Assembly (NCBI RefSeq): GCF_905120475.1
Contig: NZ_CAJHOE010000002.1
Span: forward strand, 124,001 to 188,000
Length of the DNA: 64,000 nucleotides
DNA from: Campylobacter suis
Lineage (GTDB): Bacteria; Campylobacterota; Campylobacteria; Campylobacterales; Campylobacteraceae
Direction of reading: 5' to 3'
The translations under genes and the position numbers were made by a program. Each line of letters opens with the position of its first letter. Within the stretch, counting starts at the first letter, position 1. The notes under the pieces are model-generated. The model was given only the letters and a program-made list of their open reading frames with translations. It was not told the origin of the DNA and made no database searches. Shown here piece after piece: positions 63,128 to 64,000 of this stretch.

Positions 63128-64000
63128 ATTTCAGTTTTTTTACAGGTACTTGCAAAGAGTGCTCCGATGACATTTTGAATGATACTAAAAAGTGCTGCTG
63201 GAAGTGCCGATATAGCACCAAAATACTTCATCGCAAGTGCAGCACTAAGTCCTGAGTTTTGAACACCAACTTCTATCGCAAGTGTCCTAGCGGTTTTTGT
63301 ATCAAAACCAAAAATTCTAGCACTAGCATAACCACAAAGCATACCAAGTGTATTATGAACTATTACGGCTATTATAACACCAATGCCTACGGTGGATAAA
63401 TTTTGTGTATTTAAAGCAACTATCACAGCTACGATAAATATAATGGCACTCATTGAGATAAGTGGCATAGCACGCTTAAAAAAGTGTAAAAATTTACTAA
63501 AAAATGTATTAAGAAATATACCAACCACAAGTGGTAAAACAGTGATTTTTATAAGATCAAAAAGCATACTTTGTGTTGCAACTTCTACACTTTTTCCAAG
63601 ATATAGCCAAGTAAGAAATGGCATTAATATACATGAAATAACGGTAGAAACTAAGGTCATACTAACAGAAAGTGCAAGATCGCCCTTGGCTAGATAGGTT
63701 AGTACATTTGAAGCTGTTCCACCAGCACTTGTACCTACTAAGACCATGCCTATTGTAAGGGACTGATTAAGTCCAAAAACTAGACTTATACCAAGTGCTA
63801 TGAGTGGCATAAATATAAACTGGATAGCGACACCAAGTGCTATGGCGGACTTTTTGTTAGTAACACTTATAATGTCTGCAAAATTTAGCGTCATGCCCAT
63901 GCCAAGCATTATGATCATTAAAAATGTAACGATATGCCCTTTAAAAGGGGTAAAAATTTCAGGGAAAAAATGTGCAAAAACTGAAAAAATAAGTGCGATA
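63124..64000 (-). CDS. Bile-acid:sodium symporter family (BASS) transporter, truncated by the window edge
   Basis: At least 291 codons are open to the right edge; no start is seen before the window ends, and the extra upstream residues ([12 protein letters not shown]...[22 protein letters not shown]) fit the family N-terminus. [23 protein letters not shown] and the later [14 protein letters not shown] segment are the crossover motifs of the ten-helix BASS/SBF fold. Members take up bile acids, pantoate or other organic anions with sodium; substrate unknown here. Confidence 0.88.
   Translation of the reverse strand, partial: IALIFSVFAHFFPEIFTPFKGHIVTFLMIIMLGMGMTLNFADIISVTNKKSAIALGVAIQFIFMPLIALGISLVFGLNQSLTIGMVLVGTSAGGTASNVLTYLAKGDLALSVSMTLVSTVISCILMPFLTWLYLGKSVEVATQSMLFDLIKITVLPLVVGIFLNTFFSKFLHFFKRAMPLISMSAIIFIVAVIVALNTQNLSTVGIGVIIAVIVHNTLGMLCGYASARIFGFDTKTARTLAIEVGVQNSGLSAALAMKYFGAISALPAALFSIIQNVIGALFASTCKKTEI

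Overview
The window is a compact, AT-rich, gene-dense chromosome segment from an epsilonproteobacterium, almost certainly Campylobacter. The supporting evidence is: a rluB-like/rnj/ksgA block, a PNP-like gene with rlmN and a tiny membrane ORF, RNase J with an N-terminal extension, fliK-flgD-flgE2 and flgE preceded by textbook sigma54 promoters, infC separated from rpmI-rplT, mqo, aspA-dcuA, and a ruvC/dnaA/dnaN/gyrB origin region. The species is not identified. The presence of nrdDG together with nrdAB and C4-dicarboxylate metabolism suggests a microaerophile that also grows anaerobically.

Layout. 0-3 kb: aspartate/fumarate respiration genes (aspA, dcuA, an aspartate racemase cut by the edge). 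3-9.8 kb: ung, a broken YnfA-type gene, metE-metF and mqo. 9.8-14.5 kb: a minus-strand RNA/LPS block (rluB-like, kdsD, rnj, ksgA). 14.6-18.9 kb: hisF, a second Asp/Glu racemase, a decayed Sel1 gene, a nucleoside-phosphorylase-like gene, rlmN and a 32-residue membrane peptide. 19.1-21.25 kb: an accessory islet with a voltage-gated channel, a nuclease-like gene carrying a frameshift, a 19-residue-repeat protein and a divergent HTH gene over a palindromic operator array. 21.25-31.7 kb: an rluA-type gene, purB, nrdA, two paralogous calcium-loop proteins with a sigma28-like promoter, thrS and infC. 31.9-38.5 kb: flagellar hook genes. 38.5-48.8 kb: housekeeping genes (pcm, a nitrilase-type amidase, nrdB, rnhB, rpmI, rplT, coaE, purM, cstA) and a large TPR membrane protein. 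49.2-53.1 kb: the anaerobic ribonucleotide reductase operon, a phosphatase and a CopD-like protein. 53.2-57.7 kb: hypotheticals, SRP RNA, an HD hydrolase, queF and a degenerate GGDEF-EAL protein. 57.7-64 kb: gyrB, dnaN, dnaA, the probable origin, ruvC and a BASS transporter cut by the edge.

The observations most worth follow-up are: (1) anaerobic ribonucleotide reductase is split, with the glycyl-radical loop on its own 59-residue polypeptide that has its own Shine-Dalgarno sequence directly after the stop codon of the large subunit; (2) the channel/nuclease-like/repeat-protein islet and its operator array; (3) two tandem sigma28-type paralogs, one with intact calcium loops and one in which they are replaced by a charged helix; (4) a possible very short RNA that copies the 3-prime tail of 16S rRNA; (5) a queF gene with an RG-rich disordered tail as long as the enzyme. 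All calls come from reading the sequence; no database search was run.
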